A DNA stretch of 64,000 bases from Oegoconia quadripuncta. Taxonomy: Eukaryota > Arthropoda > Insecta > Lepidoptera > Autostichidae. Every line of letters starts with the position of its first letter. Position 1 is the stretch's first letter. The stretch lies in NCBI GenBank assembly GCA_949316235.1, contig OX438741.1:14447124-14511123 (forward strand), read 5' to 3'. A program made the position numbers and the translations under genes. Below the pieces are notes generated by a model. It did no database searches. It was not told the DNA's origin and saw only the letters and a list, made by a program, of their open reading frames with translations. Below are positions 33,032-44,900 of this stretch, piece after piece.

Positions 33032-33332
33032 TAGAGCAGTGATGTCCTATAATGTCTAAGACCATACCTACTCCACTTTGGGACGCTCGATCAGTGGAAT
33101 AAGTACCTATAATCAGGGGCTTTGATAACACTTGAATGTATGGAGAGCACGCGACTGCACATATCAACATACCAAAAACATTATTTCGGATTTGTTGACT
33201 TTACTGCATGTTTGTTCGTTGAGATAACATAAGAACAAATGTTTTCTTTGTGCAGCCGGTGGCAATGACATGTAACCTTGACTTTGGGGTAACTGAACTG
33301 TGAAGGTGTCAAATACACTTTTAAAAGGTCAA

Positions 33333-34035
33333 TGGTGTCGATTCGGATGTACACCAACTAAACTAAAACCAATTTTAGAGTGGTGCCGTCACTTCAAACT
33401 TCAAACTTCAAGCATTTATTTCGACGTAAGATACATGATATCATTTGTTGAATGTCAATTTAAATCTAATGGAAATAAAAAAGTTTATTGCATTTATCTG
33501 TCAGTCGGTATGTCCAAGCTACTACCGCTTCGGAAAGTGAATTCATCTGCGGGAAAAGAAGCGGCGCAGGAAACCCACAGGATCATTGTTGTTCTTTTTT
33601 TTTATATAAAGTATATAACTAATACAATTTTATAATTTTGGAGAGCTGGTCGAAGTACATCAAGCGTGTTTGTCATTCAGGTAGTCACTAATTTTATAAT
33701 AACCCTTTTTTGCTAATGTTATTTTGACATAATCTTTAAATTTTTTCTCAGTTAGATCAATGATATTCTCAGGTATAAGGTTATAAAAGCGTATACAGTG
33801 TCCCACAAATGATGTATTAACTTTGCTTAGTCTGAACATAGGGGTAGCCAATTTGTTCTTATATCTCAAATTTAAATTATGCTTGTCACTATTTTTCGGC
33901 AACGTAGAAATATTTTTTCGAACGTACATAATATTTTCGTAAATGAACATCGTACTGTTCCAGGTAGAAAGGGACAGTACTACTTTAAAACTGGTTTTAG
34001 TTTAGTTGGTGTACATCCGAATCGACACCTATGTC
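33333..34035. mobile_element. MITE M1 interrupted by LINE family G
   Basis: Left half 33333-33395 (ggtgtcgattcggatgtaca) and right half 33951-34035 (ggttttagtttagttggtgt, ending in cgacacc) form one TIR element like that at 58922-59085. Between them lies a minus-strand LINE family G 3' end. Confidence 0.8.
33396..33950 (-). mobile_element. LINE family G 3' end
   Basis: A minus-strand open frame encodes PMFRLSKVNTSFVGHCIRFY and KKGYYKISDYLNDKHA with a stop, a LINE RT C-terminus, followed by the 3' UTR. It is less damaged than the other copies and is inserted in MITE M1. Confidence 0.8.
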
Positions 34036-34300
34036 GTGCCAATCAGATAAATATTGGGCACTTTCATCCATTTTTTGGGCTCCGTACCTTGTTTTGGAAA
34101 AGCGTAACGTTTAACACAATAGCCAAACCAGCCCCTGAATTACGTAACTTCATAGGTATCGTCATCGATAACGTTAACCAATGAGAGACCGGAAAATTGC
34201 TGAAAGACCGATGGACCAACCAATCACACGTTAGAACGTAATCGTTGACGATATCGATGTCTTTAGATAATAGAACTCCTGTATAGTAATACATTTTGGG

Positions 34301-34933
34301 CGCTCCATCGAATCGAAAGGGAAATTAGCAGCTAAGAAGCTTGGAATTCTCTCTAAGGTCAGGCGGTATTTCACACCAAAGCAGCTGCTGGAGCTTTACC
34401 AAGCACAGATCCGCTCGTGCATGGAATACTGCTGTCACCTCTGGGACGGATCAGCCAAGTACCAACTGGCTGCATTCGATTCTGTGGAACGACGCGCCAT
34501 AAGACTCATAGGCGATGACTCAACGGTTACCGGCAAATTGCAAAGCCTTGAACACCGCCGTAGGGTCGCATGCCTTTCAGTATTTTACAGGATACATTTC
34601 GGTGAGTGTGCGATCGAATTGCACGATCTTATTCCACCGTCCCCTTTCCATCTTCGGACAACCAGGCGCGGGGGGGGTTTCCATCCATATGTTGTCAACA
34701 TACCGAACATCCGCACTAAGCGCTTTGCTTCATCATTTATAATGCGGACTGCTAAGGTATGGAACTCACTGCCCGCGTCGGTTTTTCCCGACACTTACAA
34801 CCTTGGGATCTTCAAGTCTAGAGTGAATAGGCATTTACTGGGTGCGCGTGATACATCTTCGGCTACATCGTCACTTTCCATCAGGTGAGATTGTAGTCAA
34901 ACGCGAAACCAGTTTTTAATAAAAAAAAAAACA
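34301..34933 (+). mobile_element. 5'-truncated LINE: RT C-terminal region plus 3' UTR
   Basis: An open frame of about 190 codons ends at 34888. It begins LAAKKLGILSKVRRYFTPKQ and contains the LELYQAQIRSCMEYCCHLWD block, AFDSVERRAIRLIGD, and the C-terminal RTAKVWNSLPASVFP and FKSRVNRHLLG. These are standard thumb and tail motifs of insect non-LTR reverse transcriptases. The 3' UTR ends in poly-A at 34933. The intact frame suggests a fairly recent insertion. It is not a host gene. Confidence 0.9.
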
Positions 34934-34999
34934 TATAGACATTTATGTGGACAACAACGCAATAAACGATTCATCATCATCATATTGCATATCCTCTCC

Positions 35000-35012
35000 T
35001 TCCTATACATAT

Positions 35013-35043
<31 letters not shown>

Positions 35044-35046
35044 TTT
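35000..35046. repeat. (ATTT)n microsatellite
   Basis: Roughly nine atttatttattt-type units. Confidence 0.85.
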
Positions 35047-35269
35047 TAGGGAGATTAACAGCAAAATCAACAAATGAATAATAAAACATAGAAAACCAAT
35101 GCCAATAAGAAATCTCCACCTATAGATTTCAAATGAGTGTGCAACCACAGAACAAAAAGTACACCTCAAACTAAGTTTTAACTAATTTTAAACTAAATGA
35201 AATTATATTTTAAATTATGTTATATTATATTACAACAATAGTAAACTATTACTAACTGTATTAGTTTAA

Positions 35270-35845
35270 TATTGTTGCAATTAACATCCTAAAAAATCCC
35301 GCTGCCCCTAATTATCTGCGTTCCCGCTTTCTCCACCCTCCTGATGTTCCTAGACGATCCTGCATCACTAAAACGCTCGCTTGTCCTAGAGCCACCACAA
35401 ACTTCCTTTTTCACTCCTTCAGTGTTCAAGCAGCCATGATGTGGAATAAACTGCCAAAATTAATTCAGGACAGCCCTTCAATTGCAGTATTTAAGAAAAG
35501 GTTAAAAGATCATTGCCTCTCCCATCTTTCATGGTATTATTGTGTGTATGTAGGTTTATAATATATTATATTTTATGTTATGTATTAGGTAGGTATATGT
35601 ATTATGTTTAATGTAAGTTTATTATTTGGTTATCATTTCTTTTTATTTGTATTATTATTCGTTGTAGTATTTTCATTTGCACACAATTGCTGCTAAATCC
35701 CTAATTTACTCCGTTTCCTACTTCAATGCTCAGGTTGACTGGAAGAGACCTCTTAAAGAGATAAGTCCACCTTTGTACATGACCTATTGCTTGTACTCTG
35801 TTATTTGTAATTTTTGGTGCAATAAAGAATAAATGCATATAAGAA
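35270..35845 (+). mobile_element. LINE 3' fragment (RT C-terminus and 3' UTR)
   Basis: An open frame encodes NYLRSRFLHPPDVPRRSC, then LFHSFSVQAAMMWNKLPKLI and AVFKKRLKDHCLSHL, a LINE C-terminus, with a stop near 35560. The 3' UTR has the gactggaagagacctc block and ends gcaataaagaataaatgc. Confidence 0.78.
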
Positions 35846-36037
35846 TAAGAATAGTTTATTATGAACGCCACAACACGATGCAAAACCAAAGAAGTAGTAA
35901 ATTATAGCTAAAACAGAAATACAATTATGAAGAAGACCCCGACAATGCTGTCACGTGTTACGGCGTGCACAAATGGGTTAGCACTCAGCTCATGCTGCGA
36001 CGCATCACAGCGCTGGTTTTCAGTGCCCGCAATATAA

Positions 36038-36300
36038 TTCACAGGACGTCCACTGTTGAACATAGGCCTCTATAGAACTCCAGAGCGACCGGTTGGAAGC
36101 GGCCTGTATTCAGTGATTTCCCGCGACCTTTATCAGGTTGCCTGTCCACCTTGTGAGTGGACGTCCTACGCTGCGCTTGCCGGTGCGTGGTCTCCACTCG
36201 AGAATTTTAACTTCGAGCTATGTGTCCTGCCCACTGCCACTTCAACTTACTAATCCGCTGGGCTATGTCAGTGACTTCCTTTCACCTACTTTCGCATTTA
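36038..36300. mobile_element. Dispersed repeat (cgtccactg...cataggcct family)
   Basis: The sequence aggacgtccactgttgaaca, cggttggaagcggcctgtat, ctgtccaccttgtgagtgga is a common lepidopteran repeat, probably from LINE coding sequence read in antisense. A second copy is at 37270-37460; fragments are at 16715 and 38315. Confidence 0.6.
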
Positions 36301-36534
36301 TAATATTAGTTAGATAGTTTGTTATATCTTATTTATATAAGGTTCCACTAGACTGAGTGCGTTGCGTTTAAAAGCTGTACCAGATTTTCAAACAATAAAC
36401 AGGTAAACAAAAGTATTATATTTATTTAATTATCATAAGAATTCAATGAACACATAGTCTTTTTTTTAATACACAGCAATAAAACTAAAGCTATACTAGA
36501 GGACGAAAACGTCATCCAGACATCACGTTTGGGG

Positions 36535-36740
36535 CATGGACTCTATCAATATCAGATGGTTGATCAACTACACAAATACATTTTATTTGTAAATAAATAC
36601 ATATATAAATGAAAAACATCCATAATTCGGGAACACAATACATGTAAGTATTCATCATACAAACATTCCCCTAGCGGGATTCGTACCCGCGACCTTTTGT
36701 TATAGCAGCAGTGTTTCTAACCAGTACACCAAACATGTCG
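36535..36740 (-). mobile_element. SINE family B
   Basis: Head and most of the body; mutations in the B box (gattcgtacccgc on plus). Confidence 0.82.
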
Positions 36741-36749
36741 TTGAAGCAT

Positions 36750-38826
36750 ATGTTAAATTGAAATTATACGTAATAAGATAAAATTATTACATTATACTTT
36801 ATTCAAGCAAAACCTGATGATTTGAGATGGTACTTTATAACACAAACTAGCGACTCCAGGTTCGCCTGGATGAAGCTATTATAGATACCTATAAATTTTC
36901 CGAAATAAATTCCTTAAATGACAATAAATAGCGTATCAAAATCCGATGCGTAATTCGGACAACTAAACGCACATCTTTGACGTTCTTTTATATTATTTGG
37001 AGATTAGAGGAGAGATATTTAATATTATATAGTAGATATTTATTTACAATATGTAAGTATAATATGATCCCCAATTATAACTAACAAATAACCCTTTTTG
37101 ACTAATAACTAGCAACATGGCGTTCATAGCTGATGTGGAAAAATACATAACCTTTTTCGAAAAGCTATGCTCCGCCATATTACTGAAGACAGAAGTTTAT
37201 ATTCACTTTATGGAAACATATGATCGTTATTTCTCTATTTTTTCTGTTTATTAGACCTGTTCATCATCATATGAGACACTGAATGTAAACTGCTGAACAT
37301 AGGCCTTCCAGATAGATTTCTAAATCGACTGGTTGGAGGCGGCTTCCATCCAGCGGCTTCGGGCGATCTTTATTAAGTCCTTCGTCCACCTTATGGGTGG
37401 AGGACAATCCAAGCAGCACTTGTATACGTGATCTTCACTCCCAGAATGTTAATGACCCAACAATGGTCAATTTATCGAGCTATACCGGTTGGAAACGATT
37501 AGTGATCTCATTCTGTAATTCCTAAACTATACAAGATATTTAAAACATTTTTCTGCTATTGAAAATGCGTCAATAGGTCAATTAATTAACTATCTGGAAA
37601 ACGCAGGATATGTCCAACATAGTCATTTACTATGGTATGGCACACATTACATTTTAATATGCTATTACACGAAATCACTAAATATTTTCGAAGTCTAAAT
37701 AGAAATAGCCTGAAAATTGATGAAATGTTGGCGGCATTGTTCTTTAATTTTTGTTTATTATATTCAAGGCCAAGGTAATTCATATAGTCAAATTCTGTTT
37801 GTACTTTTTTTAAAGAAGGGTGTAGAGTGAACACCCGTGTATTTACTATCTATCACAATTATTAATAAAGATACAATACTTGTACTTATCTCGTGAACAG
37901 ATGCGCAAAATCTTCATAAGTGCCTAATCGATAATTAGGTCTCAAGTCTCAATGAGTGCTTTGCCATAGTAAATGTTGGCAATGGGAGAAATTGATATTT
38001 TGGATAAATATTTAAGTTTTATTAAACTATTGAGGTTCTTTCAATGTCAGCAAAAAGTTTTACAATATATTAGTTGGTGCCTACTTTGCTCAGCAGCTGA
38101 GCTTATGTATTCAGCGGGGCAATAGCGCTAGCGTACTAGGTACTATGCCTCACGGAAGCGAGTTGGAGGGCGTATTTTTTCTATAAGATATAGGTATATT
38201 CAATTGTGTTTTATAAATTTGTTGTTTCATGTACATATACTTCATTAAATTATTTCTACTTAAATAAAAATATTATATTAAGAATTGTACAGTGAGATCA
38301 TTTATCATTTCCACCCTGTATATGCCCTGCCCACTGCCAGTGGCGTGCCCTCCACACAGGCAGAAAGGTCTACCATACGAAATTGTAAACATTCTAAACA
38401 GTTGCGAGCATTGCTATAAAATTAAGTTATTATTTGTGGTCGTTTTCTCATTTAATAGCAAAGTATAGCATTTATAGCATTTACTCATTCCTGATTCGGT
38501 CAAGTAGTGAAAGACTGAGCATCGCTCTCTAATTTTACGTGACTTTAATCTTTCTGATTGAAATCCTTTTTGTCTTTAAGCTTTGGGGTATTTTTGAGTA
38601 ATTTTTCTGACAAGAATTTAAAATACAAAAGGCGGGACCTCTTAAATGATAGTTAAGTTAATCAGACCAATATGCCTTCAGAGAACTGATAGTAAAAAAA
38701 AACAATTAGGAAGTAACCTACCTACTTAGATGGTAATTCGCTCTAAATCTAGTCAGACCAATACATATTGTGTTCCGTGAATATTACCTACAAGAAACTT
38801 CTGTCAGAAATCACGTAACCACCATT
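36750..38826. other. Intergenic stretch downstream of SPH1, mostly unassigned
   Basis: Apart from the repeat at 37270-37460 no gene or element is recognised. The poly-A site of SPH1 should lie at its right-hand end (on the minus strand, below 38827) but was not pinned down. Confidence 0.3.
37270..37460. mobile_element. Dispersed repeat, second copy of 36038 family
   Basis: It shares tcgactggttggaggcggct and gtccaccttatgggtggagg with 36038-36300, more diverged. Confidence 0.5.
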
Positions 38827-38988
38827 TTAAATGGTTAGTAGTTGGGTGTCCAACCAGGAGCGCACAGTGGTCGAGGAGAGTCGACTGAACACCGTCGGGC
38901 TTGGGAACTTGACGCACTGATCCGTGATCCAACCGGACGTGATGCCCCACAAGCCGTCTTCAGCTACCACTGGTGCACCGGCATCAGG
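38827..38988 (-). CDS. SPH1 exon 5 (Ser site replaced, stop)
   Basis: The terminal exon encodes PDAGAPVVAEDGLWGITSGW, SPTVFSRLSSTTVRSWLDTQ and a stop. It aligns with GDSGGPLV...GI.S.G and the C-terminal helix PxVYTRV....WI. The catalytic Ser codon is Ala (GCC). Confidence 0.93.
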   Translation of the reverse strand, partial: PDAGAPVVAEDGLWGITSGWITDQCVKFPSPTVFSRLSSTTVRSWLDTQLLTI

Positions 38989-41900
38989 CTGGAGATATAG
39001 AGACAGGTATATTATAATATTTTGTGTAAGATAGTATTTAAATTTATTTAAAGGCAAATTTTGAATGTCTACTGGAAATCAGTTTACGAACTACCTATTC
39101 TGTTATGAAATTCTAAGGCATGTGTCCATCTACTATGGCCTCCTGGTAGATTTAGGCGCGTCATTTTCCCTATAGGGTAAATGATGAATAAGAAATATAT
39201 ATTATATTTACAAACTATAAAAAGTGTATCCCCTGGAGTTCTCCCACCTCCAGGTATATTATTCATTACTTACCCTGTTGGGAAAACGACGCGCCTAAAT
39301 CTACCAGGAGGCCAGAGCAGATTGACACATGCCTTAGAATTTCATAACAGATTAGGTACCTATGTTGTAGTTAATGCAGTGGAAGTTAGATCATTGAGAA
39401 GTATAAGTGGGGTGACTTTGAAAGATAGAATCAGGAATAGTGTAATTAGGGAGTTAAGCAGTGTGAAAGAAGACGTAGTGAGGATGAATGAAAGAATATT
39501 AACAAAAGTGATAAATGAAGCAAATGCGAATGGTAGTGTTGGTAGGGGAAGACTACGGCGAACGTACCATGATCAAATCGGGGACGTCTTAAAGAAACGC
39601 CAAGTAAAGAGCACCCTAAAACGACGAGCATGTATGAACAACTTTATGAGAGAATGAAGCAAAAGAGGTGTGTCAGGATCGTAGCAAGTGGAAGTCTGTG
39701 GTCTCTGCCCACCGCTACGGGAAACAGGCGTGTATATATGTATATTGCAAGATATCAGAAGGTCTTGGCATGGCACTGCGAAATGTCATACTGCTTAACT
39801 GTAACCTTGATTACCGCTACAGATTATTACTAACCGCCTCCGTGGCTCAATGTAAACAACATTGGGTTTACGATTCGGAGGTCGCGGGTTCGATCCCCAG
39901 CGGGGTACACGTTTAAGTACTCGGTTTGGTTAGTGGTAGGGCATTTTAATCTCGCAAAAGTGCTTTGTGGTTTTCGGTAAGTAAAAAGTATTAAACGAAC
40001 CTGTATCTTCCCAATATTGCCATAATATGCGACTAAGGAATGATACAATATTCTAGTTTTCTTAATTTTCAATTTATAAGTATAGTAACTCACCATACAT
40101 TTTATTTTGTTTTTTTTTTTTTGTAGACTGGAACTCGATGACAGTCCTAAAGACTTTTTCAGCTTAACCGGGTGGTGCGGCAAGCGCGACAGCGCTCTGC
40201 TCTGCCCAATCTCTTGCATGCAGTCATGGTGAGTGAAGCGCACCCTGACTGCATGCAACAGGACGAAAGTAGGTGGTTGCAACCGACCCCTAAGAGTGCC
40301 CACGCAGGGCTCGAACCTCGGTTTAGGGCGTTGCATGGGGGAGTTTAGAGACTTGATTACCATCGCCTCGTAATGTGTACAGTCAGAGGGAAAAAACGAC
40401 GCAAGAAACTCTCTGACACACAATTTTGTATTTGGAAAAAAGCTAAATTGTGCTATACATAGATATGTTTAGTGATAAAATAGTGAAAGACCTAGACAAC
40501 CTTAGTCGTACTAAAATTGCGGTGACTCTAGGGTGTGACAAAGACGCGAATCTATACTCACCGGTGAGTATAGAGTGTCGTTTGTAGTATAAACATGTTT
40601 ACGGTGAGTGAACACCTATAGTGGGGTTCGCGTTAAAATTCGAGATTGAAGCGACCATCTCGAGTGGTTTTGTTTGTTTGTTTGTTGATGGCGACAGCTA
40701 ACCGTTCTTCCGGCTTGTCGTCGGTAGCCCTGAGTTGTTGAGCGAGCTCCGCGATTTCGGCAGCGTTGAAGACGCTGGCGAAGCGGCAAACTAACGATAA
40801 ATCGTCTTCGGCCTAAGGGGCAGGGTTTGCTTTACCGGGGAAGCCGGTGAGCAGTAGTACGTTGGGCCCGCGAGCTGCTGAGTAGCAGGGCGAGTTCGAG
40901 GTGGGCGGGAGTAGGGGGGGAATAAGTCCCTACCATACAAATGCTGTGATGTGTTATAACTGGTTTCAAGCACAAAGTGGATTCGTCCAGCGTCAGGTTC
41001 TTCATGTTGCCTTCGAGACACTTCTCTCGGGGGATCAGACGCTGCGTGGAAACCCTCATGCTGTTCTGCTTAATTCTCTCCTTGGCCGATGTCGGCAGAA
41101 CTTGGCCCTTGATCTGAAATTCCATCTTTTTTTATGAAAAAATAAAATAAAAGTGTAAGTAAAAGGAAGTGAAGCTGTGTAAGAAATAATTATGTGAAAA
41201 AAACTCCATTGAAACTATTACTTTTTCAATAAAATACGAAATAATGCATTTTTGCATTGAATTAAAATTTCAAGAGAAATTAGAACAAGAAGTGGTTTTT
41301 AAAGAAGCAAATTGACAAACAAAATGCAACTTTTAAAAAAAATTCTGACAATTTCCATGCATTCTACAAAACTCTTTGTTGACTCGACTCCGAAGCCTTT
41401 TTTCAAGAGAAATTAGAACAAGAAATGATTTGGAAGAAGCAAATTGACAATTGACAAACAAAATAACTCTGACAATTTCCATGCATTCTATAACTCCTTT
41501 GCTGACTCGAATCCGAAGCCTTTTGATTATTATAAACCCTTTCACTGGCCAACAAGCTTTTTGTTACTTATATAATGTAAGAGCCGTATGTACCTATTGA
41601 TCTAAAATTATCTCTCTTCAATTTAAGAGCTATGCTCTTGTCGGTGGGGTAATGACCACGTCTCTCTACTTTCCGCCCTCGTTATAACCTCTTGGTACGA
41701 CACGACATTCACCTTTTCTTTCACTTGGTCAAAGTAATTACGCCTAGGTCTTCCCCCTTCCTCTCTTTCCTTCAATCTTTCCCTCAATTATGTTCTTCAA
41801 AAAAATATCGTGTCGTATCAAGTGACCTATCATCTTTCCTCTTCTCTCTCTCTCTCTGTTCTCGGTTCTCAACTGTGGCTAACAGGCATCTCTTCTCCTA

Positions 41901-44900
41901 AAATTATAGGGAGATTAAAATAAAAGAACACTCACAATCAATCTGGGCCAATAAGTAGTCATAAACTTGGCACTCAAAACCTTAGTTTTGATTTTGGACA
42001 GCCCTATCGGCCTTATGTAGTCCGTGTAGTCCACCGGCTGGGCCATCCTTAGCAACGCCAGGTCGAAGTTCGGCTTCCCGTAGAGGTATGAAGGATGGAT
42101 CTCGACGCGTTTAAGGGGGACGAGTGTGCCACCTTTCTTGCAGTCCACCGACCCTAGTCTCGCGCGTAATAGTTTTATTGATTCGCGTACGCTGGAATGT
42201 GGAAAAATACGTTTTCTCAAACATACATGGAGATATTGTCATTACTTTCGAAAAAAGAACACGCGAAGTAACTAATTTACGGACAGCGATAAATAAATCC
42301 ATTGCAGGAGCATTTTTTGAATTTGGAACATTACAACGCTCCAGCAATGTTGTATGAAACGGCGTGCTGGGGTTATTATATACTCTTTGATTGGCTCTCT
42401 TTTATCATTCTTGGCATACCAAAATCTCTTTGCTTAGTACAAATTGCGTTCACGTGGCTGTATGCGTAAATGCGTTTGCCTTTCGGCACAGATGATCTCG
42501 ATAGATAAGGTAACATAATAAGCTATGTATAAACTTACTGAGATCTATTTTGGCTTCTAAATGTATAACTTATATTTTAAATTTGTAATTATGGCTGTGA
42601 TTTCCAATAAATCATTAAATAAATAAATAAATAAATAATAAATACCTTTGCACATACACACAGCGCCATCTAGTTCCACACTAACCAACTAGGCTTGTAT
42701 TATGGATACCAGATGGTTGATAAACTACACAAATACATTTTTTTTTTGGAAATAAATACCTAAATAAATGAAAAACATCCATAATTCGGGAACACATGTG
42801 TGTATTCATTATACAAACATATAATGCCTCTAGCGGGATTCGAACCCGCCACCTTTTGGTATAACAGTCAGAATTTTTAACCACTACACCAAACAGCTCG
42901 TCCACACGTCCACACTACACTAAATGATGGAGTATTAAAGTGGTAGGGCATTTAAATGTCCGCCTGGCTAGCTACCACCATCTTATCTAAATCTGCCGCC
43001 AGGCAGCAATGTTAATAGCATTGTTGTGTTTCGGTTGTCAGAGATAAACATAGCCAGTCCCCCAAATGTGTTGGGGTTTCGGGTCAGTACACCTCTACCT
43101 TCGACCTCATCTTCACTTAACATCAGGTGTGATTGAGGTCAAGTACCAACCCGTTGTGCATAAACACACAAAAAAAAAATTTTAAGACATGCTGTGTACA
43201 CGTTTTACTAACTATACGCATAAATATCATATAGCATGAGGTACTGGATATCTTATCTCTCAGCAGCCGGAATACAAATGTCATCAAGATTGATGCTTGG
43301 CGGCATACTTAGATAAGATGGCAGTAATTGACCAGGTGGACACTTGTAACTGCTCTACAACTAAAACTGACCTCTGAACCTGTACCCCGCTGGGGTTTGA
43401 AGCTGCGACCTCCAATTTATAAACCTTAATGTTTTTACGTGAAGGGCGTCAGAGCTCTATCCTGCTTAATCTCGTGCATGTTTGTATGAGTCTATACCAC
43501 TTACTCAGCTTCTCGCGCACGCAAAAACATTTGTATTTCCTTTTTATTACAAAAGTAAAGCATATTTTGTAAATGTAAAAACATATAATCACTACCTTTA
43601 GACATCGGTTCCGAACACATTTTCCTAGCTTTCGGAGTCGAAACTTTAGGTCCTTGGGGGCCGGGCGCTCTTGAATTTTTCTTTGATATTTCAAAGCGCT
43701 TAGTCGATGTCACTGGTGACCCGAGAGCTGGTTGTTTCCTCGCCCAACGCTTAAGTATCTGCATACAACGAGGAAACGCCGCCAGCGTTTTGGGTACCTT
43801 GCCTCGCGGCCCCAATTTTTTACATTTGTTCTAGTTTATATTTAAATTCCATCTCTTTATTTGTTACTGTTCTACTACTACTACAAAGTACACTACAAAG
43901 TTCATATTTGGTTTATTTCTCAAAAATTCGTGATTGCACATTAAGTATTTACGTAAAGGCAGCCATTTTTTTCTGCTTTCAGACGTAAATTTGGATTTTT
44001 TTTCTATCGAGCAAATTGCATATCAATCACTAGCATAGGTCCTGTATTTTATTACATAATTAATGCAAAGTGAATGATTAGCGCGTTTTTGATAAAACAG
44101 GACTAGTCGTGCCACGAAGTTAACTCACTTAAAGAACTCTCTAGCAACGCTGAGTATCCATCTCTTATCCAGTAAGGCTCCGGTCGCGTAATGGGCCCCC
44201 TTCCTCTGGATGGAGACGGAGAAGGGATAGTTGACCAGGGTGCTGGTGCAGCGGTCCTCGTCACTCTTGTCTGTTGGTTGGAACTGCTTGTCGCAGTTGG
44301 GGAGGGCGTAGGTAGGCGCTGGAAATTCGTGAGTAACATTTTTTAAAATTTATTTAACAACATAATAGAGACGACACAACAGGTTTTGCTTATTTCTACA
44401 ATGAAATTTCTTCCAGCAGACCTACGGAAGAGAGATATGACTGGAAGAGGCAGATAAGACGTGCACAATGGAAATCTAAAGAATTTAATAAATGTGATAT
44501 TCTCATTCTCATTTTTTTTTCCATAGGCGTATTCCGCGCACTTGGATATGTCCATTACAATACAATATATATATACCTAATTAAATGTAAAAGCGAAAGT
44601 ACATTAATTATTAACAAATATCTGGATAGAAATAAAAGGATTATAAAATAATTTAGAGTAATGTAGCTGCTGTAAATGGGCATTGTCAATTTCCTTAAAG
44701 CTATGATATTAAAATACACTACTGAAGCCAGGCATCTATATCTTCCAATAGATAGATAAAAAAACCTAACTGAATATAAATATAACATACTAATAAGTAC
44801 ATAAATAAGTACATCATTCTACATTAATTCCAAGAACCTTACAATTTCCTTGCAATGGCATGGTCACAAGATATGCCTGCATTAGTATCACTCGCTCGGA

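Noticed and set aside
34421..34888. 155-codon plus-strand ORF, the second longest in the window, as a host gene
   Set aside because: Its motifs are those of a LINE reverse transcriptase C-terminus and it ends in the LINE 3' UTR and poly-A.
39181..39657. 158-codon plus-strand ORF as a host gene
   Set aside because: LINE-like C-terminal motifs, an inverted duplicate next to it and no start context indicate a transposon fragment.
39830..40423. 197-codon minus-strand ORF as a gene
   Set aside because: Its C-terminal part is the reverse translation of a SINE A head (the GDRTRDL... pattern recurs at other SINE copies) and the rest has no start context or motif.
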